A stretch of DNA of 58,634 nt. Source: Pantoea sp. BAV 3049. GTDB lineage: Bacteria; Pseudomonadota; Gammaproteobacteria; Enterobacterales; Enterobacteriaceae. The first letter of the stretch is position 1, and every line of letters starts with the position of its first letter. The position numbers were made by a program, and so were the translations under genes. The stretch covers positions 2,078,522 to 2,137,155 of the forward strand of contig NZ_WHOY01000031.1 of assembly GCF_009765445.1 (NCBI RefSeq), given 5' to 3'. Shown here piece after piece: positions 17,044 to 24,673 of the stretch. The notes beneath the pieces are model-generated. The model was not told the DNA's origin, did not search any database, and saw only the letters and a program-made list of their open reading frames with translations.

Positions 17044-17783
17044 TGGAAAAGAAACCCGGGTTCAAGCTTGGTCGGTTTTTTATATTTCTTATCGCAGCTT
17101 TTGTTATTTTCGTTTTCTTTTCTCCTGACGGCAAAAAAAATATTACATCGCCAAGTGAGGCGTCTGCTGCAAGTGCCGAAAAGAAAAGCGAGACTGACAG
17201 CGATAGAATAGTCCGGCTAGCTGATGTTGAGCAGTGGTACTATGATCGCCCCGGCACAGTAGACCCCAGCCTTAAAAAGAAAATGGGCAAACAGGCGAAG
17301 CACTATAAGGATCTGGTGAGCGCAGCAGCATATCGCATAGCTGCAAAGACTGGCAGTAAAGTTGAAATGTCGTCAACAAGAGATGGCAAGGTTTTCACTG
17401 TCAACACGCAGGGGGGCGGGAAGTATGACCTTGATATCTCCGACCTGAAAGACAAGCAGGGGCGCTACTATGATGCTGAAGACGCCGCAGTTCTACCGGA
17501 AGTCAAAACTCAGTATGAAAAATGGATGTCCAAGGCTTGCCCTTCAGACTATGACGTTACCAACGTTAAAAATTTGCTGAAGAAAAACTCAACCAATCCC
17601 GCCACAGTAGATGTTGACTGGCTTACCAGCGAGCAGGACTTGGGAGTATATCCTGACGGCACAAGAGAACTATCGGTAAATTTCCAGAACAAAAACTCTT
17701 TCGGTGTTGATATGAGATACATAGCAACCATCAAAGTCAGCCCAAAGTGCACTTACAAAGTGGAAAAACTGGATAAGTATTGA
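17043..17783 (+). CDS. Membrane-anchored protein of unknown function, prophage cargo candidate
   Basis: A 246-residue protein. A basic start is followed by one membrane segment at about residues 9-27 (GRFFIFLIAAFVIFVFF). The remainder is soluble, highly charged and Lys-rich, with only two Cys in its last 80 residues, which could form a disulfide if that part is periplasmic. I recognise no family. It abuts the spike gene (stop/start overlap) but is not a baseplate type. It ends at the terminator bordering the immunity cassette. Superinfection exclusion or a lysogenic function is possible but unproven. Confidence 0.65.
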   Translation: MEKKPGFKLGRFFIFLIAAFVIFVFFSPDGKKNITSPSEASAASAEKKSETDSDRIVRLADVEQWYYDRPGTVDPSLKKKMGKQAKHYKDLVSAAAYRIAAKTGSKVEMSSTRDGKVFTVNTQGGGKYDLDISDLKDKQGRYYDAEDAAVLPEVKTQYEKWMSKACPSDYDVTNVKNLLKKNSTNPATVDVDWLTSEQDLGVYPDGTRELSVNFQNKNSFGVDMRYIATIKVSPKCTYKVEKLDKY

Positions 17784-17787
17784 AAAT

Positions 17788-17809
17788 AAAGCCCACTCAG
17801 GTGGGCTTT
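17788..17809. terminator. Bidirectional terminator at the left border of the immunity cassette
   Basis: AAAGCCCAC pairs with GTGGGCTTT around a 4-base loop, with A and T tracts on both sides, so it can act in both directions. It ends the plus-strand gene 17043-17783 and overlaps the 3' end of the minus-strand repressor gene. Confidence 0.85.
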
Positions 17810-18060
17810 TTGTTGTCTGCTTCAGCTGTAAGACGTTCCAGCTTGGTGATAATATCGCGTTGCTCGCGTGCAAGCTGATTGATAAGTTGCAGTTGCTCCG
17901 ATTCAACCGCCGTCAGTTTTCCATCAATGACATCTTGCAGTATCTGCACGATTTCAGAGTTCATAGACCTTCCGTTATCTCTGGCTCTTTCTTGTAATGA
18001 GGACTTTAGCTCCTCAGGCAGTCTGACCCCAAGCGGGGCGATATGGCTGGCACCTTTCAT
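17797..18060 (-). CDS. Mnt-like ribbon-helix-helix repressor
   Basis: An 87-residue protein. Residues 8 to 50 form a ribbon-helix-helix: a short beta strand (LGVRLPEELK) and then RARDNGRSMNSEIVQILQD, close to the Mnt repressor of phage P22 (NGRSMNSE...QIVQD). The C-terminal half is a predicted coiled coil, which in Mnt forms the tetramer. It is divergent from an Arc-like gene and an antirepressor, as in P22 immI. It likely represses that operon in the lysogen through the palindromes between them. Confidence 0.85.
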   Translation of the reverse strand: MKGASHIAPLGVRLPEELKSSLQERARDNGRSMNSEIVQILQDVIDGKLTAVESEQLQLINQLAREQRDIITKLERLTAEADNKKPT

Positions 18061-18085
18061 CTCAGATATCCATCTAAAAACAGTG

Positions 18086-18158
18086 CTACATAATGTAGAG
18101 ACTTTTCTATTGACATGATAGCTACATGCTGTAGTATTTATTTGGTTACATCATGTAG
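18086..18158. promoter_or_regulatory. Three operator-like 13-bp palindromes between the two repressors
   Basis: CTACATAATGTAG at 18086-18098 is a perfect palindrome. CTACATGCTGTAG at 18122-18134 and TTACATCATGTAG at 18146-18158 each differ from symmetry at one pair. Start-to-start distances are 36 and 24 bp. They flank and overlap the predicted promoter of the Arc-like/antirepressor transcript. Their half-site differs from the P22 Mnt and Arc operators as I remember them. Confidence 0.7.
18110..18137 (+). promoter_or_regulatory. Predicted promoter of the Arc-like/antirepressor transcript
   Basis: TTGACA (18110-18115), a 16-bp spacer, TAGTAT (18132-18137). The -35 is a consensus match, and the second palindrome covers spacer and -10, so a bound repressor would block the polymerase. 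Confidence 0.6.
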
Positions 18159-18175
18159 ACAAAGAGGGGGTTATT

Positions 18176-18337
18176 TTGGAAAACGCAAGCAACATACCGC
18201 CAACAGGGATTCGTTTCCCGGAGGCGTTGAAAATTCTTCTTAAGCAGGTAGCAAAAGAAGAGGGTCGCTCGGTTAACAGTGAGGTGATCAAACGCATCGA
18301 AAGGAGCTTGAAAGAAGATGGCTTTATTAAAGCGTAA
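18176..18337 (+). CDS. Arc-like ribbon-helix-helix repressor, TTG start
   Basis: A 53-residue protein, the same length as P22 Arc. The sequence GIRFPEALK forms the DNA-binding beta strand, and EGRSVNSEVIKRIERSLKEDG parallels the Arc segment NGRSVNSEIYQRVMESFKKEG. TTG 18176 is the only sensible start; GAGGGGG lies about seven bases before it. It is the first gene of the antirepressor transcript and its 3' end overlaps that gene. In P22, Arc limits its own promoter and thereby antirepressor synthesis; the same role is inferred here. Confidence 0.85.
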   Translation: MENASNIPPTGIRFPEALKILLKQVAKEEGRSVNSEVIKRIERSLKEDGFIKA

Positions 18338-19292
18338 AAACGACGAAACCCCAACCGCGCCAACGGATGAGGTTTCTAATTTGTCAGCAACTTGCAAGGA
18401 ACTAACAATGAAGATCATAGCAAAAGAAAAATCAGATTTCACTATTTTCCGCTTTGGCAAGAGCGAAATTCGCGTCATAGATAAAAATGGAGAGCCATGG
18501 TTTGTGGCGCAGGATGTGTGTGATGCGCTTAGCCTGTCTAATTCCCGCATGTCCCTTAAGGCGTTGGATGACGACGAAAAAGCTGACGTAAGTTTAACTT
18601 ACACCAGCTCAAATGGCGTGGTGCAGGCACGGGATTCGAGTATTGTCAGCGAATCCGGAATGTACACACTGGTTCTCCGCTGCCGTGATGCTGTGAACAA
18701 AGGATCTGTCCCTCATGCTTTTCGCAAGTGGGTGACTGCTGAGGTTCTTCCTGCCATTCGCAAACATGGTGTGTACGAAAAGCCGATTGCAGAGAAAAAG
18801 AATCGCCAGTCCACTGCTACACAGCTCACGCCTTTGCGCCAGACTGCAGAACGACTGATTGCTACCGGGCTGGGCAAAATCTATCCTGACATTTGGAAGC
18901 ACGTTCATAGTAAGTTTGATGTTAAGCACATTCATCAACTCACCCCGGCGCAAGTTGGGGAAGCAGTTGAGTACCTGAATGCACTTGAGGGTGAGTATCT
19001 CGGCAAGGCAAATAAGCAAATGTCGCTGCCAATTTCTTTCCCTATGAGCTACTTCGAGAAATATAGCTGGATGCGCGGTCTTGATGACAGAGCGTTGAGT
19101 GCGCCATGGCGATATCCAGCTGATATGCTGATTCCGAACGGAGATAATCCGAACCCTCTCGGAAAGATGCTCGGTGATATGCGTCAGATGGGGTATGAAG
19201 TTGAAGCGGCGCTATTTCAACTACTTTCCCTGCAGCACCACCTTGAGAACTTGCGTCAGAAGATTGGCATTATCGAGCGCACAATTCGTTAA
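18318..19292 (+). CDS. ant: Antirepressor, Bro-N domain plus P22 Ant-like C-terminal part
   Basis: A protein of 324 residues, or 294 if translation starts at the in-frame ATG 18408, which has a better AAGGAA ribosome site. Residues 40-150 form a Bro-N domain (FRFGKSEIRVIDKNGEPWFVAQDV, HAFRKWVTAEVLPAIRKHG). The rest resembles the C-terminal domain of phage antirepressors (LGKIYPDIWKHVH). Such proteins bind the main prophage repressor and cause induction. It shares a transcript with the Arc-like gene and ends at a strong terminator. The cassette interrupts baseplate genes. Confidence 0.82.
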   Translation: MALLKRKNDETPTAPTDEVSNLSATCKELTMKIIAKEKSDFTIFRFGKSEIRVIDKNGEPWFVAQDVCDALSLSNSRMSLKALDDDEKADVSLTYTSSNGVVQARDSSIVSESGMYTLVLRCRDAVNKGSVPHAFRKWVTAEVLPAIRKHGVYEKPIAEKKNRQSTATQLTPLRQTAERLIATGLGKIYPDIWKHVHSKFDVKHIHQLTPAQVGEAVEYLNALEGEYLGKANKQMSLPISFPMSYFEKYSWMRGLDDRALSAPWRYPADMLIPNGDNPNPLGKMLGDMRQMGYEVEAALFQLLSLQHHLENLRQKIGIIERTIR

Positions 19293-19317
19293 TTGACTAG
19301 ATGATTTACCATACACA

Positions 19318-19339
19318 ACCCGCTTAACTGCGGGTTTTT
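19318..19339 (+). terminator. Terminator at the right border of the immunity cassette
   Basis: ACCCGC, loop TTAACT, GCGGGT followed by TTTTC. It closes the antirepressor transcript before the baseplate wedge gene. Confidence 0.85.
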
Positions 19340-19354
19340 CTTTATGAGGACTCC

Positions 19355-19696
19355 ATGATCGACTTCAGATTAACTGACGGAAAAATCTCGTTTGCAGATG
19401 GCCTTGTCCAGTATGTAGACGGTGCCGAGCGCGTCAGGCAGCAGATTGAATTCAGGCTGTCACTGTTCCGTGGTGAATGGTTCCTGGATGGTGATTTTGG
19501 CACACCTTATTTCCAGTCCATTCTTGGCAAGCAGGTCACTATCAACGGTGCTATCAGCGCGATTAAAACGCAGATTCTTGACGTTGATGGCGTCACCACC
19601 CTGAACGATTTCACCTGGTCTCTGGACAGAGAAAACAGGAAGCTCTCGGTAGAATTCGAAGCTCAGACAGATTACGGCATTATCCAGTATCCATAA
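19355..19696 (+). CDS. Baseplate wedge protein (gp25/W-like)
   Basis: A 113-residue protein. The segment RVRQQIEFRLSLFRGEWFLD is typical of gp25-like wedge proteins, followed by TPYFQSILGK and a beta-rich end. It belongs with the baseplate J gene that follows, although the immunity cassette now separates it from the spike and hub genes. RBS TGAGGA precedes the ATG. Confidence 0.85.
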   Translation: MIDFRLTDGKISFADGLVQYVDGAERVRQQIEFRLSLFRGEWFLDGDFGTPYFQSILGKQVTINGAISAIKTQILDVDGVTTLNDFTWSLDRENRKLSVEFEAQTDYGIIQYP

Positions 19697-19716
19697 CAAT
19701 CACTGAATAAAACGCG

Positions 19717-19742
19717 AGGTCGCCAACAGGCGGCCTTTTTTA
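19717..19742 (+). terminator. Intrinsic terminator, second copy of the 5596 element
   Basis: AGGTCGCC, loop AACA, GGCGGCCT, then T residues and ATTGCCTG. Stem arms and trailing bases repeat those of the terminator at 5596. Confidence 0.75.
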
Positions 19743-19757
19743 TTGCCTGGAGAAAAC

Positions 19758-21173
19758 ATGGCAGACGCATACATTACCGATACGGGCCTTGATAAACCAA
19801 CGCTGGCTGATTGTGTACAGGAGATTGGCGATTCTCTGGAGGGTGTTGTTGGCCCGGTTAACCGTGAGGCAGACAGCACTACAGGGCAGTGGATAGGCGT
19901 CGAGGCCGAGGCGAACTCTGTTCACTTTGAAGCACTGGAGCACCTCTGGAACTCCCGCTTCCTGTCATCCGCTACAGGGATGGCTCTTGATGCAATCGGA
20001 TCATGGTTCGGAATTGAGAGGGAAGGGAAAACAAGCACGCAGGTTAACGCTGTTGTTTATGGTTCGGAATCAACACAAGTTCCTGCCGGATCGCTGGCTT
20101 CATTTGGCAATTACCAGTTTACGCTGGCATCTGCAGCCACGATAAGCCGTGCATCGTTAGTTGATGGTGTGTTTCAGGTACTTAATAACACTCAGTCCGC
20201 ATATACAGTCCGCGCTGCTGGTGTTGACTATACATACACAAAGCAAGATGGCGACGCGCAAGCTGATATAGCTGCAGCTCTTTCACAGCTGATTGAAGGA
20301 AGCGATCAGTTCACATCAACAGCCAATGGTTCTCGTGTTTATCTGACGTCTGAAAACCTCATCCAGGGCTATCCGGTTTCCATTAATGCCGGACTGCAGT
20401 GGGTGACTATCGGATCACCAGCATCATTTACGGCCTCAGAAGCCGGAAGCATCACTGTCCCAGCCGGAGGGTTAAACACTCCTGTCAGCGCAATTACCGG
20501 ATGGACTGGCGTCAACAACCTTGTCGATGGTTCAACTGGTTCAGAACGAGAAAGTGATTACAACTACCGCCTGAGATTAAAGAACTCAAGGGGTAGCGTG
20601 CAGGGCGCGGCCACGCAATCAGCAATCTCAAACAGACTGCTGGCAGTGAGCGGGGTTACGATTGCCCGAGTGATTGAAAATGACACAATGTCTACGGTAA
20701 ACAACATCCCGGCCAAATCCATTCATTGCATTGTTAGCGGCGGGCTGGAGCAGGATGTTGCTAACGCCATCTGGACTTATAAAGCGACCGCAATAGGCAC
20801 ATATGGAGCGATCACACTTTCCGTAAAGGACATATTTAACAATATTCAGTCGGTGAGTTTTTCGAGACCTGAAGAAGAAGATATTTATGTCAGAGTTAAT
20901 GTGACGCTACTCGACGATGAGGAGGTGCTTCCTGACGCCGTTATAACGCTTATCAAAGAAGGTGTGGTTAATTATTTCTCAACCCTGTCCCTTGGCGATG
21001 ATGTCATAACTCAACGAATGTACGGTTACATCTACAGCAAAACTACCGGACTTGGAAGAATTGAAGTTACGGCCAGTCAGGATGGAACGAACTTCTCAGA
21101 AGATAATATCGAAATTCCTTACGGTGGCTTTGCTTCTGTCACACCTGATAGGGTGGAGGTGACTGGTGTCTGA
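19758..21173 (+). CDS. Baseplate J-like protein
   Basis: A 471-residue baseplate J / gp47-like wedge protein. The first part contains the wedge-type FEALEHLWNSRFL segment. The middle has a beta-rich inserted domain (residues about 95-215). The typical GSERESDYNYRLRL motif follows near residue 260. GGAG precedes ATG 19758; a TTG at 19743 is in frame but lies in the terminator tail. The last codons overlap the next gene. Confidence 0.88.
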   Translation: MADAYITDTGLDKPTLADCVQEIGDSLEGVVGPVNREADSTTGQWIGVEAEANSVHFEALEHLWNSRFLSSATGMALDAIGSWFGIEREGKTSTQVNAVVYGSESTQVPAGSLASFGNYQFTLASAATISRASLVDGVFQVLNNTQSAYTVRAAGVDYTYTKQDGDAQADIAAALSQLIEGSDQFTSTANGSRVYLTSENLIQGYPVSINAGLQWVTIGSPASFTASEAGSITVPAGGLNTPVSAITGWTGVNNLVDGSTGSERESDYNYRLRLKNSRGSVQGAATQSAISNRLLAVSGVTIARVIENDTMSTVNNIPAKSIHCIVSGGLEQDVANAIWTYKATAIGTYGAITLSVKDIFNNIQSVSFSRPEEEDIYVRVNVTLLDDEEVLPDAVITLIKEGVVNYFSTLSLGDDVITQRMYGYIYSKTTGLGRIEVTASQDGTNFSEDNIEIPYGGFASVTPDRVEVTGV

Positions 21174-21945
21174 TTTTGTTGATTATGATTTTTCAGGCGC
21201 AATAGCCAGAAGGCCGACCAGCTATCTCAGGAAAACTCAGCAGCCAGTTGATGTTTTTATAGCAATGGGGGTTCTACACCAACGGATAGACAATCTCGCT
21301 AAGTATATTTACGAAACAGAAAATATATACAACGCAAAGGGAGTTGAATTAGAAAGATTTGGAGAATATGCAAGTGTAAGCCGTGACGGAATGAACGATG
21401 ACGACTATCTGCGAGAAATCCTCATGCAGAGAGCTCTTAACTCCGCAAGCGGAACGCCGGGTGATATCTATCTGGCAGCAAACTATATAACATCATCATC
21501 AAACATGCGGATCATAGACAGATTCTGCGCAGCTTACAGCCTGCACATCCGTGATGACGTGACAATACCCGTCGATTTCTCAACGCAACTCGATATATAC
21601 GCAGCTTCTGGAGTATCAACCTCTCATACGTTTTCGAGGGGTGCTGGTGAATCCTTCCTTTTTGGAGGGATTACAGACAAAGCGACTATCGTTGGCGTTA
21701 ATGGCGATGGTGCGATTGGCGTAAACGGAATGAAATATCTTGGCGTTAACGACACCTCCCCGGTTGGTGAAGAAAATCTTACCGGGTTGCAGGCAAGAAC
21801 GATTTACTTCGCTGTGGGTATAAACGGAACTGGCGCGGCGCTGGGATATAATGGCGCAGAAAACCAGGCTATTGGAATAAATGGCTCAATCCCTTCCGGC
21901 GACGTGCTGGACAGGGGCGTATATTTAGCGGGGACATATGGCTGA
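21166..21945 (+). CDS. DUF2612 tail/baseplate protein, gpI-like
   Basis: A 259-residue protein with a GTG start overlapping the preceding stop. Residues 1-110 (QPVDVFIAMGVLHQRIDNLAKYIYE, GVELERFGEYASVSR, DDDYLREILMQRALNSASGTP) fit DUF2612. The last 70 residues are a Gly/Asn-rich repeat region with GVNG and GING units. It probably joins the tail fibre to the baseplate. Confidence 0.8.
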   Translation: MSDFVDYDFSGAIARRPTSYLRKTQQPVDVFIAMGVLHQRIDNLAKYIYETENIYNAKGVELERFGEYASVSRDGMNDDDYLREILMQRALNSASGTPGDIYLAANYITSSSNMRIIDRFCAAYSLHIRDDVTIPVDFSTQLDIYAASGVSTSHTFSRGAGESFLFGGITDKATIVGVNGDGAIGVNGMKYLGVNDTSPVGEENLTGLQARTIYFAVGINGTGAALGYNGAENQAIGINGSIPSGDVLDRGVYLAGTYG

Positions 21946-22153
21946 TTCTTCTTTTTCTGATACAGACGTAACATATCCAGACGGTCAATCAAACAGGGTA
22001 AGGCCACCTGATGAAATATTTTCTGCAGGATTTAAACCTCCAGTAAAGAATTCAGACGGCACAGTACAAAAGGGTGATGTACTTGCTGCTAATCACCTTA
22101 ATTATATTCTTCATGATTTATATGCTCGTATAGCGGCTTTGGAGGCTAAATAA
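21938..22153 (+). CDS. Small tail-fibre-associated protein
   Basis: A 71-residue protein with a polar N-terminus (SDTDVTYPDGQSNRVRPPDEIF) and a C-terminal helix ending IAALEAK. It overlaps both neighbours, and its place between DUF2612 and the fibre suggests a fibre connector or trimerisation segment. The family is not recognised. Confidence 0.6.
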   Translation: MADSSFSDTDVTYPDGQSNRVRPPDEIFSAGFKPPVKNSDGTVQKGDVLAANHLNYILHDLYARIAALEAK

Positions 22154-22944
22154 TGGCAGATGAAATTCAGGTTACATATATTCAGGACTTGCCCGCAGCG
22201 GGAGAACTTAGCGATGGCGATTTATTTCTGTTACACCAGAGCGGAAATGAGAAATCTTTAACATATGGATCGCTTTTATCGAAATTAAACGGTCGACTGC
22301 TTGGCCAACCAAAGACTTTTACAGCCAGCGGAAACTACACGCCAACGGACGGCACAAAAATGATAGTCGTTGAAGTGCAGGGGGCGGGAGGTGGAGGTGG
22401 CGGTGCAGGATCTACGTCTTCATCAACATATTCTGCAGGCGGAAGCGGCACCGCTGGAGGTTATGCGATGTCGCTTCTGAATATAGCTGACAACAATATA
22501 ACGACTGTAGCGGTTACAGTAGGAGCTGGAGGCGCTGCCGGTAATGGCGCGCCTTCTGGTGGCTCGACTGGAGGATCTTCAAGATTTGGTAGTTTTATCA
22601 CTGCAAATGGCGGCAACGGTTCTATCGCTCAATCACCTCAATCGGCAGCTTTCACGATAACCGGCACCTATGGAGGCACCGCGACGGGAGGTAATATCAT
22701 TAACAGGCAGGGAGATAGCAGTGGTTCCGTTATCTGCGTTGGAGGTCTGATTGCAGTGCCACCAGGAGGAAATTCTGTGTTTGGTGCTGGCGGGAATGGC
22801 TATGCAAACTGGAATAGCTCAGGGAAAATTGGCACAGGGTATGGATCGGGTGGCAGTGGTGCCTCCAGTAGTAATTCCCCTTCAGCATATTATTCTGGTG
22901 GTGCCGGTGCGGGCGGCGTCGTCATGGTATGGGAGTATGCTTGA
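22153..22944 (+). CDS. Tail fibre / adhesin with glycine-rich domain
   Basis: A 263-residue protein. Residues 1-60 form a short N-terminal attachment part (YIQDLPAAGELSDGDLFLLHQ). From about residue 65, FTASGNYTPTDGTKMIVVEVQGAGG leads into a long Gly/Ser-rich region with clusters such as GAGGGGGGAG and GTGYGSGGSGAS, ending in GAGGVVMVWEYA. This architecture is known from receptor-binding fibres with glycine-rich domains. The loops would set host specificity. Confidence 0.8.
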   Translation: MADEIQVTYIQDLPAAGELSDGDLFLLHQSGNEKSLTYGSLLSKLNGRLLGQPKTFTASGNYTPTDGTKMIVVEVQGAGGGGGGAGSTSSSTYSAGGSGTAGGYAMSLLNIADNNITTVAVTVGAGGAAGNGAPSGGSTGGSSRFGSFITANGGNGSIAQSPQSAAFTITGTYGGTATGGNIINRQGDSSGSVICVGGLIAVPPGGNSVFGAGGNGYANWNSSGKIGTGYGSGGSGASSSNSPSAYYSGGAGAGGVVMVWEYA

Positions 22945-23138
22945 TGAGTGCGTATGCGATTGTTAATAAGGATGGGCTGGTAGATAACGTTATCCTGTGG
23001 GATGCGAAGAAAGATCCAGATTATGATTATGGAAAAGATAATGGCTTTCAGGCAATAATTATTAATGAAGGAGTTATTGTCGGCCCAGGCTTTACCTATA
23101 CTGGTGGAGAGTTTGTAGCACCTGTTCTTGCGGAGTAG
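22944..23138 (+). CDS. Tail fibre assembly-like small protein
   Basis: A 64-residue protein starting AYAIVNKDGLVDNVILWD, a pattern common to small proteins after tail fibres. ATG 22944 overlaps the fibre stop (TGATG). It may be a fibre chaperone or a fibre-tip subunit. It is followed by a symmetric hairpin. Confidence 0.65.
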   Translation: MSAYAIVNKDGLVDNVILWDAKKDPDYDYGKDNGFQAIIINEGVIVGPGFTYTGGEFVAPVLAE

Positions 23139-23176
23139 ACTGGAAAGAATAAAAGAAAAATCCATGTGATTAAATT

Positions 23177-23200
23177 AAGCGCCCATGCAGTAGGGCGCTT
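23177..23200. terminator. Convergent terminator hairpin between tail fibre genes and the acyltransferase
   Basis: AAGCGCCC and GGGCGCTT enclose an 8-base loop. The T-tract is short on both sides. It lies between convergent genes, so it may stop both. Confidence 0.6.
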
Positions 23201-23212
23201 ATTGAAAAGGTA

Positions 23213-24406
23213 TTAAGAAATATTATTGCGTTCTTTTTTGGATTCACAGAAATCATTAATCAGTATGGCGATCTTTTTGCTGTTATTGATTGCCGTAACA
23301 TCAAATGCCTCACAAAAAGCCCAAGACGCCAGAACAGTAACAGGGATGACAATAGTAGCGCATAGTAAAATCGCAGAAAAACCCAACCCAAAGTAATGTA
23401 TAACATAGGGCGCAAAAATAGCGAGCACAAGTGTGTGAGTGAGGTATACTGAATAGGAAATTTTACCCAGCCAACGACATAAGCTACTTTCAAGCAGGCG
23501 GAATACGCTGGCATTAATGCAAAAGCAGGATATAACCATGATAACACCAATGATGCTGACAATAAATCCTTTGGGTATATCAAATCCATTGTTATTCAGA
23601 TAATCCAAATACATATTTATGTAATGATATGACGAACTCTCACTATTGAAACCGTATAAGTACAGTCCGATAAGTAGTGTAAATGCTGATATAATAATGC
23701 TAACAAGAGAACCATTGGACTTGACGTTGAATGTGGCAAGCAAAACCCCGGCAGGGAAAAGACCCATCCCCCATACAAATGGCACCGAATTTGTAAGTGT
23801 ACATGCAGATATGGCAAGACAAGCCATTCTTAACAAGAATATATTATGCCCCAAAAAGACAATAAGAAAATAAACCAATAGAGAACCAAAGAATTCTATA
23901 TTTATCGTCCATAAAACATAGTTAAAAGTTCCCTTGCCTAATATTATTGAGCCATATATTGCCTGCTTTAATGCCTCAAGAATACCCTTGTCTGACGTAT
24001 AAGCCCATGAGAGCGTAAGTTTTATTCCAAATTCTGTTGCGCGAAAAGAGCCTAACTTTACTAATATTAAGCAGATAAATATAGATGCGATAACTGGTAT
24101 GTTAAGTCTAAGGTATCGTCTGATAACGGCTGTTTTTAAAAAGTCCGGCGAGAACCCTTTCCTTATGATTGAGTAAGAGAGTACAAAGCCACTCATGACA
24201 AAAAATAGCATAACTGCAGATGTACCTTTATAGAAAAAGGTAAAAGGGCTATTGAATAATATTTTGGCAGCATTGCTAGGGTTTGGGTTAGCTGTTAATC
24301 CGGCGTGAAGATAGGGATAAAACATCACTGTGATATGGGAAAATATAACAGTAATTGCTGCGATTCCTCGCAATCCATCAAGGCTGCTTATTTTATGATC
24401 AGACAT
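23213..24406 (-). CDS. Acyltransferase family 3 membrane protein, O-antigen acetylase candidate
   Basis: A 397-residue polytopic membrane protein with about ten hydrophobic segments. The N-terminal SSLDGLRGIAA with its His (FSHI) a few residues on, FFVMSGFVLS, and the RRYLRL motif are hallmarks of acyltransferase 3 enzymes. Phage-borne members such as Oac acetylate the host O-antigen. The gene is strongly AT-rich against its neighbours, is on the opposite strand to the late genes, and lies between tail fibre and integrase, which all suit a lysogenic conversion gene acquired by transfer. The acceptor sugar cannot be read from the sequence. Confidence 0.85.
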   Translation of the reverse strand: MSDHKISSLDGLRGIAAITVIFSHITVMFYPYLHAGLTANPNPSNAAKILFNSPFTFFYKGTSAVMLFFVMSGFVLSYSIIRKGFSPDFLKTAVIRRYLRLNIPVIASIFICLILVKLGSFRATEFGIKLTLSWAYTSDKGILEALKQAIYGSIILGKGTFNYVLWTINIEFFGSLLVYFLIVFLGHNIFLLRMACLAISACTLTNSVPFVWGMGLFPAGVLLATFNVKSNGSLVSIIISAFTLLIGLYLYGFNSESSSYHYINMYLDYLNNNGFDIPKGFIVSIIGVIMVISCFCINASVFRLLESSLCRWLGKISYSVYLTHTLVLAIFAPYVIHYFGLGFSAILLCATIVIPVTVLASWAFCEAFDVTAINNSKKIAILINDFCESKKERNNIS

Positions 24407-24641
24407 TTCAATCCTTGCGAAATTAAAGCGATCACTAACAGAAATTCGTGTAAAGAAGTGTTAATGATACATGCGTTTTCTGTAAGCATAAACAAAATTA
24501 ACAACTCCCCTGCGAAAGTGCCTTGTCACGCACGCATCTACGACCAGAACAGAAGATCACCTAACTAAATATCCCCCTCGATCAACCCCTTGACACCAAC
24601 CTCTCAAATCTCCCCTTGATAGCCCACGCCGATCAATAATA

Positions 24642-24657
24642 CTGTATGTGCATACAG
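24642..24657 (+). promoter_or_regulatory. LexA (SOS) box
   Basis: CTGTATGTGCATACAG, flanked by TA and TG, fits the CTGT-N8-ACAG LexA consensus. It lies 16 bases before the ATG of the following gene and overlaps the likely -10 region (a TTGATA -35 is at 24616-24621). SOS induction of the two downstream genes is strongly suggested. Confidence 0.85.
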
Positions 24658-24673
24658 TGATTTGAGGTGAGTT

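Noticed and set aside
24305..24568. Plus-strand ORF at the 5' end of the acyltransferase
   Set aside because: Overlaps the conserved N-terminal motif of the acyltransferase on the other strand; no ribosome site, no homology seen.
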